A stretch of 64,000 nt of DNA, taken from NCBI GenBank assembly GCA_028280845.1, contig JANQKZ010000038.1, positions 124,001 to 188,000 on the forward strand, written 5' to 3'. The stretch comes from Opitutales bacterium (GTDB lineage: Bacteria; Verrucomicrobiota; Verrucomicrobiia; Opitutales; JABSRG01). This document shows, piece after piece, positions 45,931 to 55,040 of the stretch. Both the position numbers and the translations under genes were made by a program. Every line of letters starts with the position of its first letter. Position 1 is the stretch's first letter. A model generated the notes under the pieces. The model saw nothing but the letters and a program-made list of their open reading frames with translations, was not told where the DNA came from and made no database searches.

Positions 45931-47442
45931 CTAAGACGCTGTCGAGGTATCCTGGTAAGTCAACCAAAGAGCTTTGTCAGTCGTGTGCGTCACTTTGTGT
46001 TGATCAGCGGGTAATAAACCCGGACACCATAAAATTTGATTGTTCTCCTGCAAGCAGACAATCGGCCTCTGGTTTCGTTCCCTGCGGGAGATTCCACGGT
46101 CCGTGAAGCTGTCTTGCAATTTTTGGGTTCCCGGGGAGCCTAGGGGACGGTATCGATCCCCGGCTTTCCACCGTCGCAGTAATACACTACCCGAATACCC
46201 CGATTTTCTCAAGCTATCCAGGTCGAGAATACAGACTTTGCCAGGATCCAGCATTCCGGATTGAACTTGATTTATAAGATCCTTGTTCACAACAACTTCC
46301 ATACACTGAATTTGAGCCCCGGTCCTCAGCAGATGAAGGTCTCCTGGCACCAGTCGTACAGGGGACCACGCCACGGCTGGGAGGTCGACCGCTTTCTCCA
46401 ATCGCCCACCCTGAATCACGATAAAATCCGCTGCCCCCGCACTCCTGCGAATTTTGGTCTCAGGGTCCGCATGACGCATTTGGTAGAGCAGTTCCTCTAT
46501 GCCCTCCCCGGAGAACACCCCCCCCAGATCCTGGGCGTTCAGCCACCGGTGCAGAACTCGACGCCAGATTGCTTTGGGTTTTCCGCGAAGCGGGTGAAGA
46601 GGCAAGGCCTCCCCTTCTCCGGGAAATGAGTCATAAAGGCTGTCTACCCAGGCGTTCAGGGCAGTTGCATCCTCCTCGAGTAGTTGGCGGCTCAGTTCAA
46701 ACCCGGGAAGAGGTGAAGTGGGCGCTGCTCGTTCCAGGACGGGAAGAACTTCATTGCGGACCCGGTTCCGAAAGAAAAACGCCTCCTGGTTCGACAGATC
46801 CTCTCTCCAAGATAGACCCAACTCCTGGAGCGCCTGTCGAATCGCTTCCTTGGTCCAGTTTAACAGGGGTCGCACCAGGGTCAACCCGCGCATAGTTTCG
46901 GTGACAGGCCGAGGGGCAGACATCCCATCCGAACTACTGCCCCGGGTCAGCCGCATGATCTGCGTTTCGGCCACATCATTCAGGTGGTGACCAGTCACAA
47001 CCAGGCGCTGCCGAATGGGGTTGGGGAACGGAATATCCTGGTAAAACAAAATCCGGGATTCCCTGAGCACTTCTTCATTAACGGTTTCTTCTCGGTCCCA
47101 GGTAAGTTCGGACTCATGATACGGCACCTCCATCCACGCTGCCAGGTGACGGACAAACCGTGCATCCGCTTCACCCGCCACACCTCGTAACCCATGGTTC
47201 AAGTGAGCAAGAATGACCTGGTCTCGCCGACCGTTAAATGCCGCCCAAGTGCATAGCGCAGCCGCTACGGAATCAGACCCGCCCGAGCAGGCTATTACCA
47301 CCCCCTGCGACAGATCGTCACGGGCTGCCATCAACACATCCTGGATTGCCGGTTTAAGTTGGGAAAAGGGAAAAACCTGACCGGCCTTTTCCAGAGTCTC
47401 GGCCCTCTCGGGAAACTCCGGCACCTGATTTGATACATTCAA
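45931..47442 (-). CDS. tilS: tRNA(Ile)-lysidine synthetase
   Basis: A 503-residue enzyme that ligates lysine to C34 of the AUA-decoding tRNA-Ile. The PP-loop is SGGSDS (53-58), followed by HLNHGLRGVAGEADARFVRHLA and GHHLNDVAETQIMRLTRG, which are conserved in the family. The C-terminal substrate-binding domain (SVLLRRWKAGDRYRPLGSPG, then KLQDSFTDRGISRRERNQRP) is present, so the protein is full length. It lies between serS (3 bases) and ftsH (9 bases) in a tight operon. Confidence 0.94.
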   Translation of the reverse strand: MNVSNQVPEFPERAETLEKAGQVFPFSQLKPAIQDVLMAARDDLSQGVVIACSGGSDSVAAALCTWAAFNGRRDQVILAHLNHGLRGVAGEADARFVRHLAAWMEVPYHESELTWDREETVNEEVLRESRILFYQDIPFPNPIRQRLVVTGHHLNDVAETQIMRLTRGSSSDGMSAPRPVTETMRGLTLVRPLLNWTKEAIRQALQELGLSWREDLSNQEAFFFRNRVRNEVLPVLERAAPTSPLPGFELSRQLLEEDATALNAWVDSLYDSFPGEGEALPLHPLRGKPKAIWRRVLHRWLNAQDLGGVFSGEGIEELLYQMRHADPETKIRRSAGAADFIVIQGGRLEKAVDLPAVAWSPVRLVPGDLHLLRTGAQIQCMEVVVNKDLINQVQSGMLDPGKVCILDLDSLRKSGYSGSVLLRRWKAGDRYRPLGSPGTQKLQDSFTDRGISRRERNQRPIVCLQENNQILWCPGLLPADQHKVTHTTDKALWLTYQDTSTAS

Positions 47443-47445
47443 AAC

Positions 47446-48723
47446 TTAACCGATATCTTTTAATCCAATGGAATCATCATTGTAGAGCGGCCGTAAGACC
47501 TCTGGCACAAAGACAGTCTCCGTATCAGGATCCCAGTTATTCTCCAGGATAGCCGCCAACGTCCGGGCCAGGCCTAAGCCCGATCCATTGAGGGTGTGGA
47601 CAAAATAGAGTTTTCCATCGCTGTCACGATAACGGATGTTTGCCCGCCGAGCCTGAAAATCAGTGAAATTACTGCAGCTGGAGACCTCGAGCCATTTTTG
47701 TTGGCCAGCCGCCCAAACCTCCATGTCGTACTGGCGGTGATGCGGGAACCCGATATCGCCGGCACACATCAGTAGGGTCCGGTACGGGAGCTCCAGCTTC
47801 TCCAGAATGCCTTCAACGTATGCGCGAAGCGACTCCAATTCAGCGGCACTCTCCTCTTTGGCCGTCCATTTCACCAGTTCAACTTTATCAAACTGGTGCA
47901 GACGATTCAGTCCGCGGACATCCGCTCCCCAGCTGCCTGCTTCCCGCCGGAAACATGGGGTGTAAGCAGAGCAGTAGATGGGAAGCCGCTCCTTATCGAT
48001 GACTTCATCTCTCAAAAAATTCGTAACCGGCACCTCCGCCGTAGGAATGAGATAGAGGTTGTCCTGCTCATCCCAGTACATCTGGCCTTCCTTGTCCGGA
48101 AGCTGCCCCGTGGCCAGGGCGCTATCCTCGTTTACCAGGAGCGGAGGGATGACTAATTGGTATCCCGCGCTCTCCGCTTCGTTCATCAGGAACCATACCA
48201 GGCTTCGGGCCAGGCGGGCCATCCCCCCCAGAATGAAAGGAAAACCTGCCCCGGTCACTTTCACCCCGCGCTTCATATCGATTAAGGTGTCGATCCAAGG
48301 AATATCCCAGTGCGCGATGGCGTTGGGGTATGCCTCTATGTTGCCCCAGGACTGAACCAGGCGGTTGTCTGCTTCGGTCGTTCCGTCAGGTATTTCCGGA
48401 TCCGGCAGGTTCGGGATACTCATCATCCCCTCCTTAAAGGCCTGATCCAACTCCTTGGCCTTGGCCTCCAGGCTTTTCGCCTCGGCAGACAGCGCCTTCA
48501 TCGCTTTGATCTTTTCCTGAAATTCCGGGGATTTTTTGTCCAGGGAAGCCATCTCCTGATTGGCAGCTTTTTGTAGCGCCCGGGTCTGCTCCGCCTCCTG
48601 GATTGCTGACCGACGTGCTTCATCCAAAGCCAATACTGCCGGCACATTCACCTCGAATTTTTTTCGAGAGACGGCCTGCTGCACCATTTCCGGGTTTTCG
48701 CGAAGGAATTTTACGTCAATCAT
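47446..48723 (-). CDS. serS: Seryl-tRNA synthetase
   Basis: A 425-residue class II synthetase. The N-terminal antiparallel coiled coil (residues 25-105) contacts the tRNA-Ser extra arm. The catalytic core has motif 2 FRREAGSWGADVRGLNRLHQF and motif 3 LNGSGLGLARTLAAILEN, both slight variants of the usual sequence. ATG at 48723 (MIDVKFLRENPEMV) is the family start; the frame is open to 48921 through the divergent MEKHLA gene. It is the first gene of the serS-tilS-ftsH operon. Confidence 0.95.
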   Translation of the reverse strand: MIDVKFLRENPEMVQQAVSRKKFEVNVPAVLALDEARRSAIQEAEQTRALQKAANQEMASLDKKSPEFQEKIKAMKALSAEAKSLEAKAKELDQAFKEGMMSIPNLPDPEIPDGTTEADNRLVQSWGNIEAYPNAIAHWDIPWIDTLIDMKRGVKVTGAGFPFILGGMARLARSLVWFLMNEAESAGYQLVIPPLLVNEDSALATGQLPDKEGQMYWDEQDNLYLIPTAEVPVTNFLRDEVIDKERLPIYCSAYTPCFRREAGSWGADVRGLNRLHQFDKVELVKWTAKEESAAELESLRAYVEGILEKLELPYRTLLMCAGDIGFPHHRQYDMEVWAAGQQKWLEVSSCSNFTDFQARRANIRYRDSDGKLYFVHTLNGSGLGLARTLAAILENNWDPDTETVFVPEVLRPLYNDDSIGLKDIG

Positions 48724-48783
48724 AAGCTGCTCAACGTGGCCGACTCCCGCTTTTCGGTCAATCAAGATTAAACCGCCTTCCCT

Positions 48784-49233
48784 GTGGATATCGAAAGTCA
48801 TCTCACTCTGCTCACCCGAAGCTTTCAGCACTGGATCAAACGCCCTCTCGACGAGGGCCGACCCGCTGATCAATCCCTGGCCGAGTTCTTCGACAAGGTC
48901 CCCTTCTGCCTCTTGTCCCACAACACGGCCTCAGACCCCCTCCTGAACTATGCCAACCATACCGCGCTCCACCTCTTTCAGCTGACCTGGGAGGAAATGG
49001 TCATCATGCCCTCCCGGCTCACCGCCGAAGCCCCCAACCGGGAAAAACGCGCACGACTCCTCGACCGTGTATCACGCTATGGGCATATCGGGGATTACAC
49101 AGGTGTGCGCATTTCCAAAACCGGACAACGCTTTCAAATCCATCAAGCCATCGTCTGGAACCTCGTGTCTCCAAATGGTGAATACATGGGACAAGCCGCC
49201 ATCTTTTCAGATTGGACTCCCCTCCCCGCATAA
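48784..49233 (+). CDS. MEKHLA domain protein
   Basis: A 149-residue PAS-like protein. The sequence SHNTASDPLLNYANHTALHLFQLTWEEMVIMPSRLTAE matches the MEKHLA consensus ('d..f.Y.N..alelfe..weel...PSr.saE'), and the later GYTGVRISKTGQRFQIHQAIVWNL-like region is also characteristic. The domain is shared with plant HD-ZIP III proteins and many bacterial single-domain proteins of unknown role. It is divergent from serS across 60 bases. Confidence 0.85.
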   Translation: MDIESHLTLLTRSFQHWIKRPLDEGRPADQSLAEFFDKVPFCLLSHNTASDPLLNYANHTALHLFQLTWEEMVIMPSRLTAEAPNREKRARLLDRVSRYGHIGDYTGVRISKTGQRFQIHQAIVWNLVSPNGEYMGQAAIFSDWTPLPA

Positions 49234-49261
49234 CCTAAGCATAACCCTTATCTACCATAGA

Positions 49262-49289
49262 CATCCCGCATCTCGCATCTCGTATCCCG
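49262..49289 (+). repeat. Degenerate heptamer tandem repeat before the acyltransferase gene
   Basis: Four 7-base units: CATCCCG, CATCTCG, CATCTCG, TATCCCG. It ends 15 bases before the GTG start at 49305. The leader has no Shine-Dalgarno sequence. Confidence 0.75.
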
Positions 49290-49304
49290 CACCACACAAC
49301 TACC

Positions 49305-50705
49305 GTGACCACCTCTGACCTCAGTCCGCCTCCCCTGGCCCCCCCTCCCCTTTGGATCAGACTTGCGGTCTATCCGATAGCCTTTCTTCTGGCCAAACTG
49401 CCAACTCCTTTTCGCCGGGGTATATGTATCAGCTTAGGTTGGCTCATTTATTACGGCATGCCTAAGCGTCGCCGGTTAGCCCATTCCAACTTACATCATG
49501 CCTTTCCAGATTGGGATAGGGACAAGCGATCCCGCATAGCCAGGCGTTCCAGTGTAAGCCTCGTAGAACTAGGGGCCTTCAGCCTAGTCTCCCCCTTTCT
49601 CAGTAAAAAATGGCTCACTACCCACATCCGGGTTCCCTCAACCTCCAGGGTCACCATTGATGAGGCCTTCACCAACGGAAAACCTACCGTCATTTTCATC
49701 CCGCATGTCGCGATGATTGAGGCCCTCGCCGTGTTTCCAATTCTTCACCCCCTGATCCACGTGGGCGGACTTTATCGCCCCCTTAACCAAAAGGCCCTCA
49801 ATCAATACGTCGTATATTCCCGAGCCAAGCACGGCCTGGAGCTGCTCTCCCGCAAAGAGGGTTTCAGCCGGTGCCTGACCCTGCTTCGAAACAGGGCCGC
49901 AGTCTTTATCCTGTTTGATCAGGCCGCCGGTAACCCGGGGGCCACCACGCTGTTCCTCAACCGGGTCTGCTCGGCCACAGACCTGCCGGGAATCCTTGCC
50001 GAAAAGTTCCAAGCCAACCTGCTCATGGTTTATCCCCGTCGCACTCGGGGCTGGAATGTGGAAATCGAAGCGACTCTGCTCGAAGCAGAGCCCAATACTC
50101 GGGATATCACCCGGGTCAGTAATGCCTGGGTGGAACAAATGGTCCAACGTAGCGAAGCCGAATGCGCAGATTGGCAATGGCTCCATAACCGGTGGAAAAT
50201 TCATCACCTTCCGACCGACCGTCTGCGTTTTATCCAGAAAAAATCGTTCCTGCCCGACACCTTGCCCCCATCCTACCGCATCTGGATCGACTGCCCCGAG
50301 TCGATCGAAAACCCGGCGCACCTGGAGGACTTTTGTCAGGCAATTCTCAAGTCTCGACCCGATGCAGAGATCACCCTCATGGGATCACCCCGTCTTCTTG
50401 AAAATCCGGCCATCCTCTCTCCTCATCATCTCCTGAAGATGTCACCGTCACAGGATGCCGGATATTTCAAAGCATATCGGGAGTCCTTCCCCGATTTGTA
50501 TTTGAATCTCCATGACACCCCTGACTTCGATCAGCGAGGGATCTGGTTGGATATTCCCGAACGGTTCGGATGGAGTCACGAAAAAGGCGATCGCCCCCAC
50601 CTGTCCCACACCTTTGCCATTCCCGACCCGGCTGCATGGGAAGCCCTTCCTGAACTGGAACGCTGGCTCACCTTCGCCCGCCACTTCGGCCTCAGAAATG
50701 AGTAA
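49305..50705 (+). CDS. LpxL/HtrB-type lipid A acyltransferase with a C-terminal GT9-like domain
   Basis: A 466-residue protein starting at GTG. The first 310 residues are a lysophospholipid/lipid A late acyltransferase: membrane segment near 20-32, the catalytic H134-X4-E139 motif (PHVAMIEAL), the YRPLNQKALNQYV loop and DQAAGNPGATTLFLNR. The last 150 residues (WIDCPESIENPAHLEDFCQAI, then ITLMGSPRLL) resemble part of a heptosyltransferase (GT9) domain but are shorter than a full one. It probably finishes lipid A acylation at the inner membrane. It is followed by an MsbA-like exporter. Confidence 0.8.
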   Translation: MTTSDLSPPPLAPPPLWIRLAVYPIAFLLAKLPTPFRRGICISLGWLIYYGMPKRRRLAHSNLHHAFPDWDRDKRSRIARRSSVSLVELGAFSLVSPFLSKKWLTTHIRVPSTSRVTIDEAFTNGKPTVIFIPHVAMIEALAVFPILHPLIHVGGLYRPLNQKALNQYVVYSRAKHGLELLSRKEGFSRCLTLLRNRAAVFILFDQAAGNPGATTLFLNRVCSATDLPGILAEKFQANLLMVYPRRTRGWNVEIEATLLEAEPNTRDITRVSNAWVEQMVQRSEAECADWQWLHNRWKIHHLPTDRLRFIQKKSFLPDTLPPSYRIWIDCPESIENPAHLEDFCQAILKSRPDAEITLMGSPRLLENPAILSPHHLLKMSPSQDAGYFKAYRESFPDLYLNLHDTPDFDQRGIWLDIPERFGWSHEKGDRPHLSHTFAIPDPAAWEALPELERWLTFARHFGLRNE

Positions 50706-50720
50706 ATCTTTCCTCGCACT

Positions 50721-50748
50721 AAAGACGAAGTATTAAGTATTAAGATCT
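50721..50748 (+). repeat. Degenerate heptamer tandem repeat before the ABC exporter gene
   Basis: Units AAAGACG, AAGTATT, AAGTATT, AAGATCT in 7-base register, ending 3 bases before the TTG start at 50752. The two AAGTATT copies are exact. Confidence 0.65.
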
Positions 50749-50751
50749 ACT

Positions 50752-52485
50752 TTGAACCGCTTCCGACCATATTACCGATTTTTCAAACCGTATCGCGGGG
50801 CGTTTGCGGGCGCCATGATCTGCGCCGTGATCTACGGCTTATCTTCTGGTTTTGGGATTGCCTACATGCTGGAAAAGGTGATCCCCCCCCTGTTTGAAGA
50901 GACCGCCGAGCGCATTGACACCCCCACCCTCTTTCTCCTCGCCTCCCTGATTCCATTGGCCTTCCTCGCTCGTGGGCTTTCCGGCTTTTTCAACACCTAC
51001 CTGATCAATGTTGTCGGGCTCAATATTCTCAAAGATCTGAGAAAGGAACTGTTCGACAAACTTCAACAGCTCCAACTGGCCTTTTACAAGAAATCCCCTT
51101 CAGGGGAACTCCTCTCCCGCCTCAGCGCGGATACCACCATGGTCCAGCAGACCCTGACCACGGTAGCCAACGACATCATTAAACAGCCTGCGGTCCTCGT
51201 CTTCGCCCTGGGTTTCATTGTTTATGCCTCCATCGTGAATCGGGAAATGATTTTCGTGCTGGCCAGCATATCGGTTATCCCCCTGTGCGTCCTGCCTGTC
51301 CGCTATTTCGGAAAACGCCTCCTCAAACGCGCGCGGCAACAGCAGGATATGGTGGGGGACCTCACCGATGTCATGGCCGAAAACATTTCGGGGGTTCGCG
51401 AGGTCCGGGCGTTCTCACTTCAGGATCAACAATCCAAAAAATTCAGCGAGCGGGTGATGACCCTCCTCACCACTCAGCTGAAAGTGGTGAAGTATTATCA
51501 CATCCTGTCCCCCACGATTGAAATCGTCACCTCGGTGGGAGTCGCCCTGGCCTTTGTCTTTGCCTACCAGAAGGGGGTCTCCCTCAGTACCTTCATGACC
51601 CTGATGCCGGTGCTCTACTTCAGCTACGATTCTATCAAACGGATCGGCAATATCTACAACCAGATCCAGGCGGGAACCGGCGCCCTCGAACGCTTGGAAG
51701 AAATTCTGTATGAACCGGTCACGATTACCGACCCCGAAACTCCGCGCACCGTGAAGACCCCCCAGGGCGCCGTGGCCTTCCAAGAGGTGTCTTTTCAATA
51801 CGGGGAAGAACCCGTCCTCCGTGATGTGTCTATCGATATCCCGGCCGGTAGTACGGTCGCCATCGTTGGCCCGAGCGGTGCGGGCAAATCGACGTTCATC
51901 AGCCTGATCCCCCGCTTCTACGAGGCCAATTCCGGAGAAATCACCATCGACGGTGTCTCGATCAAAGCAATGACCCAGACCCACCTCCGCAGTATGATGG
52001 CCGTTGTGCCCCAGGATTCCTTTCTTTTCCGGGATACCCTCCTGAGCAATATCCGCCTTGGCCGACCTGACGCTACCGACGAAGAGGTCTACGCCGCTGC
52101 CCGCCACGCGCATATTCATGACTTCATCGAAACACTACCCCGGGGATACCAGACGATGGCAGGCGAGCGAGGCTCTCAACTGAGCGGTGGTCAACGCCAG
52201 CGCATCGCTCTTGCCCGCGCCTTCCTGCGCGACGCCCCCATCCTCATTCTGGATGAAGCGACTTCCTCCCTCGACTCGGAAAGCGAATTAAAAATCCAGG
52301 AAGCCCTCGAGGAGTTAGTGAAGGACAAGACTGTATTCATCGTCGCGCACCGGTTCAGCACGATACGCCAAGCCAATTTAATTCTTCTTTTTGAAGCGGG
52401 ACGAATCGTCGCCCAGGGTGACCTGCAATCCCTCATGAAGAACCCAACCTTTAAGCGGCTCTACGAGAATCAACTGATTCTCTAG
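50752..52485 (+). CDS. msbA: MsbA-like ABC exporter
   Basis: A 577-residue half transporter that flips lipid A-core or similar lipids across the inner membrane. The six-helix membrane domain covers about 15-320. The nucleotide-binding domain has Walker A GPSGAGKSTFISLIP, the Q-loop VVPQDSFLFRDTL, signature LSGGQRQRIALARAF, Walker B LILDEATSSLDSES and the H-loop VAHRFSTI. It begins at TTG just after a heptamer repeat. Linkage to the acyltransferase upstream fits a lipopolysaccharide role; the substrate is inferred. Confidence 0.88.
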   Translation: MNRFRPYYRFFKPYRGAFAGAMICAVIYGLSSGFGIAYMLEKVIPPLFEETAERIDTPTLFLLASLIPLAFLARGLSGFFNTYLINVVGLNILKDLRKELFDKLQQLQLAFYKKSPSGELLSRLSADTTMVQQTLTTVANDIIKQPAVLVFALGFIVYASIVNREMIFVLASISVIPLCVLPVRYFGKRLLKRARQQQDMVGDLTDVMAENISGVREVRAFSLQDQQSKKFSERVMTLLTTQLKVVKYYHILSPTIEIVTSVGVALAFVFAYQKGVSLSTFMTLMPVLYFSYDSIKRIGNIYNQIQAGTGALERLEEILYEPVTITDPETPRTVKTPQGAVAFQEVSFQYGEEPVLRDVSIDIPAGSTVAIVGPSGAGKSTFISLIPRFYEANSGEITIDGVSIKAMTQTHLRSMMAVVPQDSFLFRDTLLSNIRLGRPDATDEEVYAAARHAHIHDFIETLPRGYQTMAGERGSQLSGGQRQRIALARAFLRDAPILILDEATSSLDSESELKIQEALEELVKDKTVFIVAHRFSTIRQANLILLFEAGRIVAQGDLQSLMKNPTFKRLYENQLIL

Positions 52486-52514
52486 AGAATCCCTGGCCCT
52501 CCCCGGCACCAGCT

Positions 52515-53213
52515 ATGAATTGCGCATCCCTTGAAGTCGTCAGTTTTGATGCCGGAGGTACGCTCATGGACCCCTTCCCCTCCGTCGGCGGGGTCTATGC
52601 TGAGTTTCTCCCTCAGTTTGGAGGGAGCGCAGAGCCGGAAACATTGGAAAAGCGTTTCTGGGCCGCGTTTACGTCCCTCTCCGACGGGTCCACCCGTCGC
52701 CCAGGATCGGACCGTGAGTTCTGGAAGGCAGTCGTGCTGGAATCCGTTGCCCCCTTTGTGGACCCTTCCGCACAGATCCCTCTATTTGAAGCCCTTTACG
52801 AAGCCTTTTCTCATGCCGAGCGCTGGAAACTGCGGCACGGGGTCAGGGAAACCCTAACCCAGCTCAAGGCAAAAGGCCTTCGCCTTATCGTGCTCTCCAA
52901 TAATGACCATCGCCTGCATACGATCTTACGGGAATTCGAGCTGGATGCACAATTTGAACAGGTTTTCGTGTCCGAGACCCTGGGGATGGAAAAACCGGAC
53001 CCCGCTCTCTTTCGCCATGTCCAGTCCACCCTCCAAGTAGCTCCTGGCGCTATCCTTCATATCGGCGACAGTCTTGTTTCGGACGGCCGAGGACCCATCC
53101 AGGCCGGTTGGCAAGCCTGCCTTCTTGCTCCCGCCAGCGACCCCGAAGGCATTATCCCGGCGGTCCCCGACATCCCTGCCCTGGTGGAGCATGTGGGGTC
53201 AATCGCCCCCTGA
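52515..53213 (+). CDS. HAD family hydrolase
   Basis: A 232-residue HAD phosphatase. Motif I is SFDAGGTLMDPF with D in the first position and A-G-G-T in place of DxDGT, so the second aspartate of DxD is replaced. Motif II is LRLIVLSNND, motif III is EKPDPALFRHV and motif IV GDSLVSDGRGPIQAGW. The motif I change suggests a phosphatase variant or altered chemistry. It lies 29 bases after the exporter and 6 bases before the glycosyltransferase, in the same operon. Confidence 0.85.
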   Translation: MNCASLEVVSFDAGGTLMDPFPSVGGVYAEFLPQFGGSAEPETLEKRFWAAFTSLSDGSTRRPGSDREFWKAVVLESVAPFVDPSAQIPLFEALYEAFSHAERWKLRHGVRETLTQLKAKGLRLIVLSNNDHRLHTILREFELDAQFEQVFVSETLGMEKPDPALFRHVQSTLQVAPGAILHIGDSLVSDGRGPIQAGWQACLLAPASDPEGIIPAVPDIPALVEHVGSIAP

Positions 53214-53219
53214 CACAGC

Positions 53220-54506
53220 ATGGATATTTTTATCGTCTCCCTGGGATCGCGTGGCGATGTCCAACCCTATCTGGCCCTGGCTGTGAGGCTCCAGGCCCGG
53301 GGACATCGCGTCCTCTTTTCGGCCCCTGAACGATTCCAGGGCTTCGTGGAGGAGCAGGACATCGCCTACGCCTTCATGAGGGATGATTTCCTCCAGATCA
53401 TGGACACCGATATCGGAAAAGAAGTAATGGAGGACGGCAAGGGAGCCTGGACCGCAATCAAAGCCACCCTTCAACTCTACCGACGCCTCAAACCCATGGT
53501 ACTGTCCATAATTGAGGATATGTGGAGAGCCGCCCGGGACTTTCAGCCCGGGTTGATCATTGCCGGGTCCAAGGGTGGCCTGGTTGAGCCCGTTGCCGAT
53601 ATCCTGAATTGTCCCCTGATCTATGCCATGCCCGTTATGCAAATGGTACCCACGGGCGAACAACCCGCTGTCGGCTTTCCTCTGGTGTTCGGCAAGCGCT
53701 ACAACCGGTTTTCCTACAGCATAGTCAACACCTTCATGGGGCTATATCTGGGGTGGTTGAATGAGTTTCGTGCACGAGCCGGAAATCTGCCGCGCAAGCC
53801 CAGGAGGTTGAAATTGACCCAGCGTATGGATGGCTCCTTCGCCCCGGTCCTCCACTGCTTTTCCGGGCATCTCTGCCCACGCCCCAACGATTGGCCTGAA
53901 TATGCTCAGGTCAACGGATTCTGGATCCTCGACACCCAGTCCCACTTTGTGCCCCCTGCCGATCTTCTCAAATTCCTTGAAGCCGGAGACCCTCCCCTGT
54001 ACGTCGGATTTGGGAGCATCTCCGGGAAAAACCCGGAGCGCACGACTCGGATCATAGTGGAAGCTGTCCAGAACGTCGGCGCCCGGTGCATCCTCGCCAC
54101 CGGCTGGGGCGGAATGGCCGACCTGGGGAAATTGCCTGATACGGTTTTCCGCCTCCAACAGGTACCCCACGACTGGCTCTTCCCCCGCGTGGCCGCCGTC
54201 GTGCACCACGGAGGAGCCGGCACCACCGCCGCCGGCCTGCGCGCCGGCCGTCCCACTCTCATCTGCCCCTTCTTTGCCGATCAACCCTTCTGGGGAAACC
54301 AAGTCCACCTCGCCGGGGCCGGTCCTGCTCCCATCCCTCAGAAAAAATTGTCAGTCGATCGCCTCACCCACGCTCTCCACACCCTCCTCTTCGACCCTTC
54401 CATGAGGGTCCGCGCCGCCGAAATTCAACAACGTCTCCTCAACGAAGACGGTCTCACTTCCACCGCCGAATTCATCGAATCCTGGACCTCTACCACCCCC
54501 CGGTAA
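53220..54506 (+). CDS. GT1-family glycosyltransferase (sterol/macrolide glucosyltransferase-like)
   Basis: A 428-residue GT-B enzyme of the UGT/erythromycin-type group. The N-terminal part has MDIFIVSLGSRGDVQPYLALA, and the C-terminal nucleotide-sugar motif is AAVVHHGGAGTTAAGLRAG, then PFFADQPFWGNQV. This is closest to sterol 3-beta-glucosyltransferases and carotenoid or lipid glycosyltransferases. A lycopene cyclase-type protein is encoded two genes downstream, so a carotenoid or lipid acceptor is possible but not shown. Confidence 0.88.
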   Translation: MDIFIVSLGSRGDVQPYLALAVRLQARGHRVLFSAPERFQGFVEEQDIAYAFMRDDFLQIMDTDIGKEVMEDGKGAWTAIKATLQLYRRLKPMVLSIIEDMWRAARDFQPGLIIAGSKGGLVEPVADILNCPLIYAMPVMQMVPTGEQPAVGFPLVFGKRYNRFSYSIVNTFMGLYLGWLNEFRARAGNLPRKPRRLKLTQRMDGSFAPVLHCFSGHLCPRPNDWPEYAQVNGFWILDTQSHFVPPADLLKFLEAGDPPLYVGFGSISGKNPERTTRIIVEAVQNVGARCILATGWGGMADLGKLPDTVFRLQQVPHDWLFPRVAAVVHHGGAGTTAAGLRAGRPTLICPFFADQPFWGNQVHLAGAGPAPIPQKKLSVDRLTHALHTLLFDPSMRVRAAEIQQRLLNEDGLTSTAEFIESWTSTTPR

Positions 54507-54517
54507 TATCTCCCGCA

Positions 54518-54557
54518 GGTGTCAATACACTGCGTATATACACAGTGTATTGACACC
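54518..54557. promoter_or_regulatory. Perfect 15-bp inverted repeat before dciA
   Basis: GGTGTCAATACACTG (54518-54532) and CAGTGTATTGACACC (54543-54557) are perfect inverted repeats around a 10-base AT-rich centre. No T-run follows, so it is not a standard terminator. It lies 11 bases after the glycosyltransferase stop and 54 bases before the dciA start. It could be an operator or a replication-linked site, or a stable leader hairpin. Confidence 0.6.
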
Positions 54558-54611
54558 CGCTCGTGCCTGGAGGAGAGGGCCTGGAGAGGAGGACGAATTT
54601 CCTTTTCCTCG

Positions 54612-55004
54612 ATGGAGGCTTCCTGGTTTAATTCGACCATCAAATTTTCGAAACCAGCCGAAAACCTGATCGCAAATCTCCGAGGCTTTCCGGAGAACCG
54701 GTCTAAAGCGGTCATCCGCCAGCCGATTCCCCTGGATAACCTGATGACCGTCCTGGTCGAGCAATACCGCATCAATAAGACCAGTTTCCACCAGGTCCTG
54801 ACTCATCAATGGCAGGATATTGTGGGCCCGCAATATCACGAACGCTGTTCGCCCTCAAACGTCAGGAAAGGGATTTTATATATCAAGGTCTCCAACCCTA
54901 CCCTTCGGCAGGAACTGTATTTCCAGAAGCGGGATGTCCTCAAACGTATTCAACTGCTTCCGGGTGCCCAGGAGATCAGGGAAGTCCGTTTCGTCACGGG
55001 TTGA
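54612..55004 (+). CDS. dciA: DciA family protein (DUF721), replicative helicase loader
   Basis: A 130-residue protein with the DciA (DUF721) domain. Residues 35-125 hold LDNLMTVLVEQYRINKTSFHQVLTHQWQDIVGPQYHERCSPSNV, then GILYIKVSNPTLRQELYFQKRDVLKRI, matching the family's 'W..ivG......t.p.......L.v...s..w..eL'. DciA interacts with DnaB and is the ancestral bacterial helicase operator. ATG at 54612 avoids translating the inverted repeat at 54518, although the frame is open from 54519. Confidence 0.85.
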   Translation: MEASWFNSTIKFSKPAENLIANLRGFPENRSKAVIRQPIPLDNLMTVLVEQYRINKTSFHQVLTHQWQDIVGPQYHERCSPSNVRKGILYIKVSNPTLRQELYFQKRDVLKRIQLLPGAQEIREVRFVTG

Positions 55005-55040
55005 TTTGACAAGCCGACCGCACCCGTCACCTTCCACACT

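Noticed and set aside
49262-49289. A CRISPR-like repeat
   Set aside because: The 7-base units are directly adjacent with no spacers, so it is a short tandem repeat.
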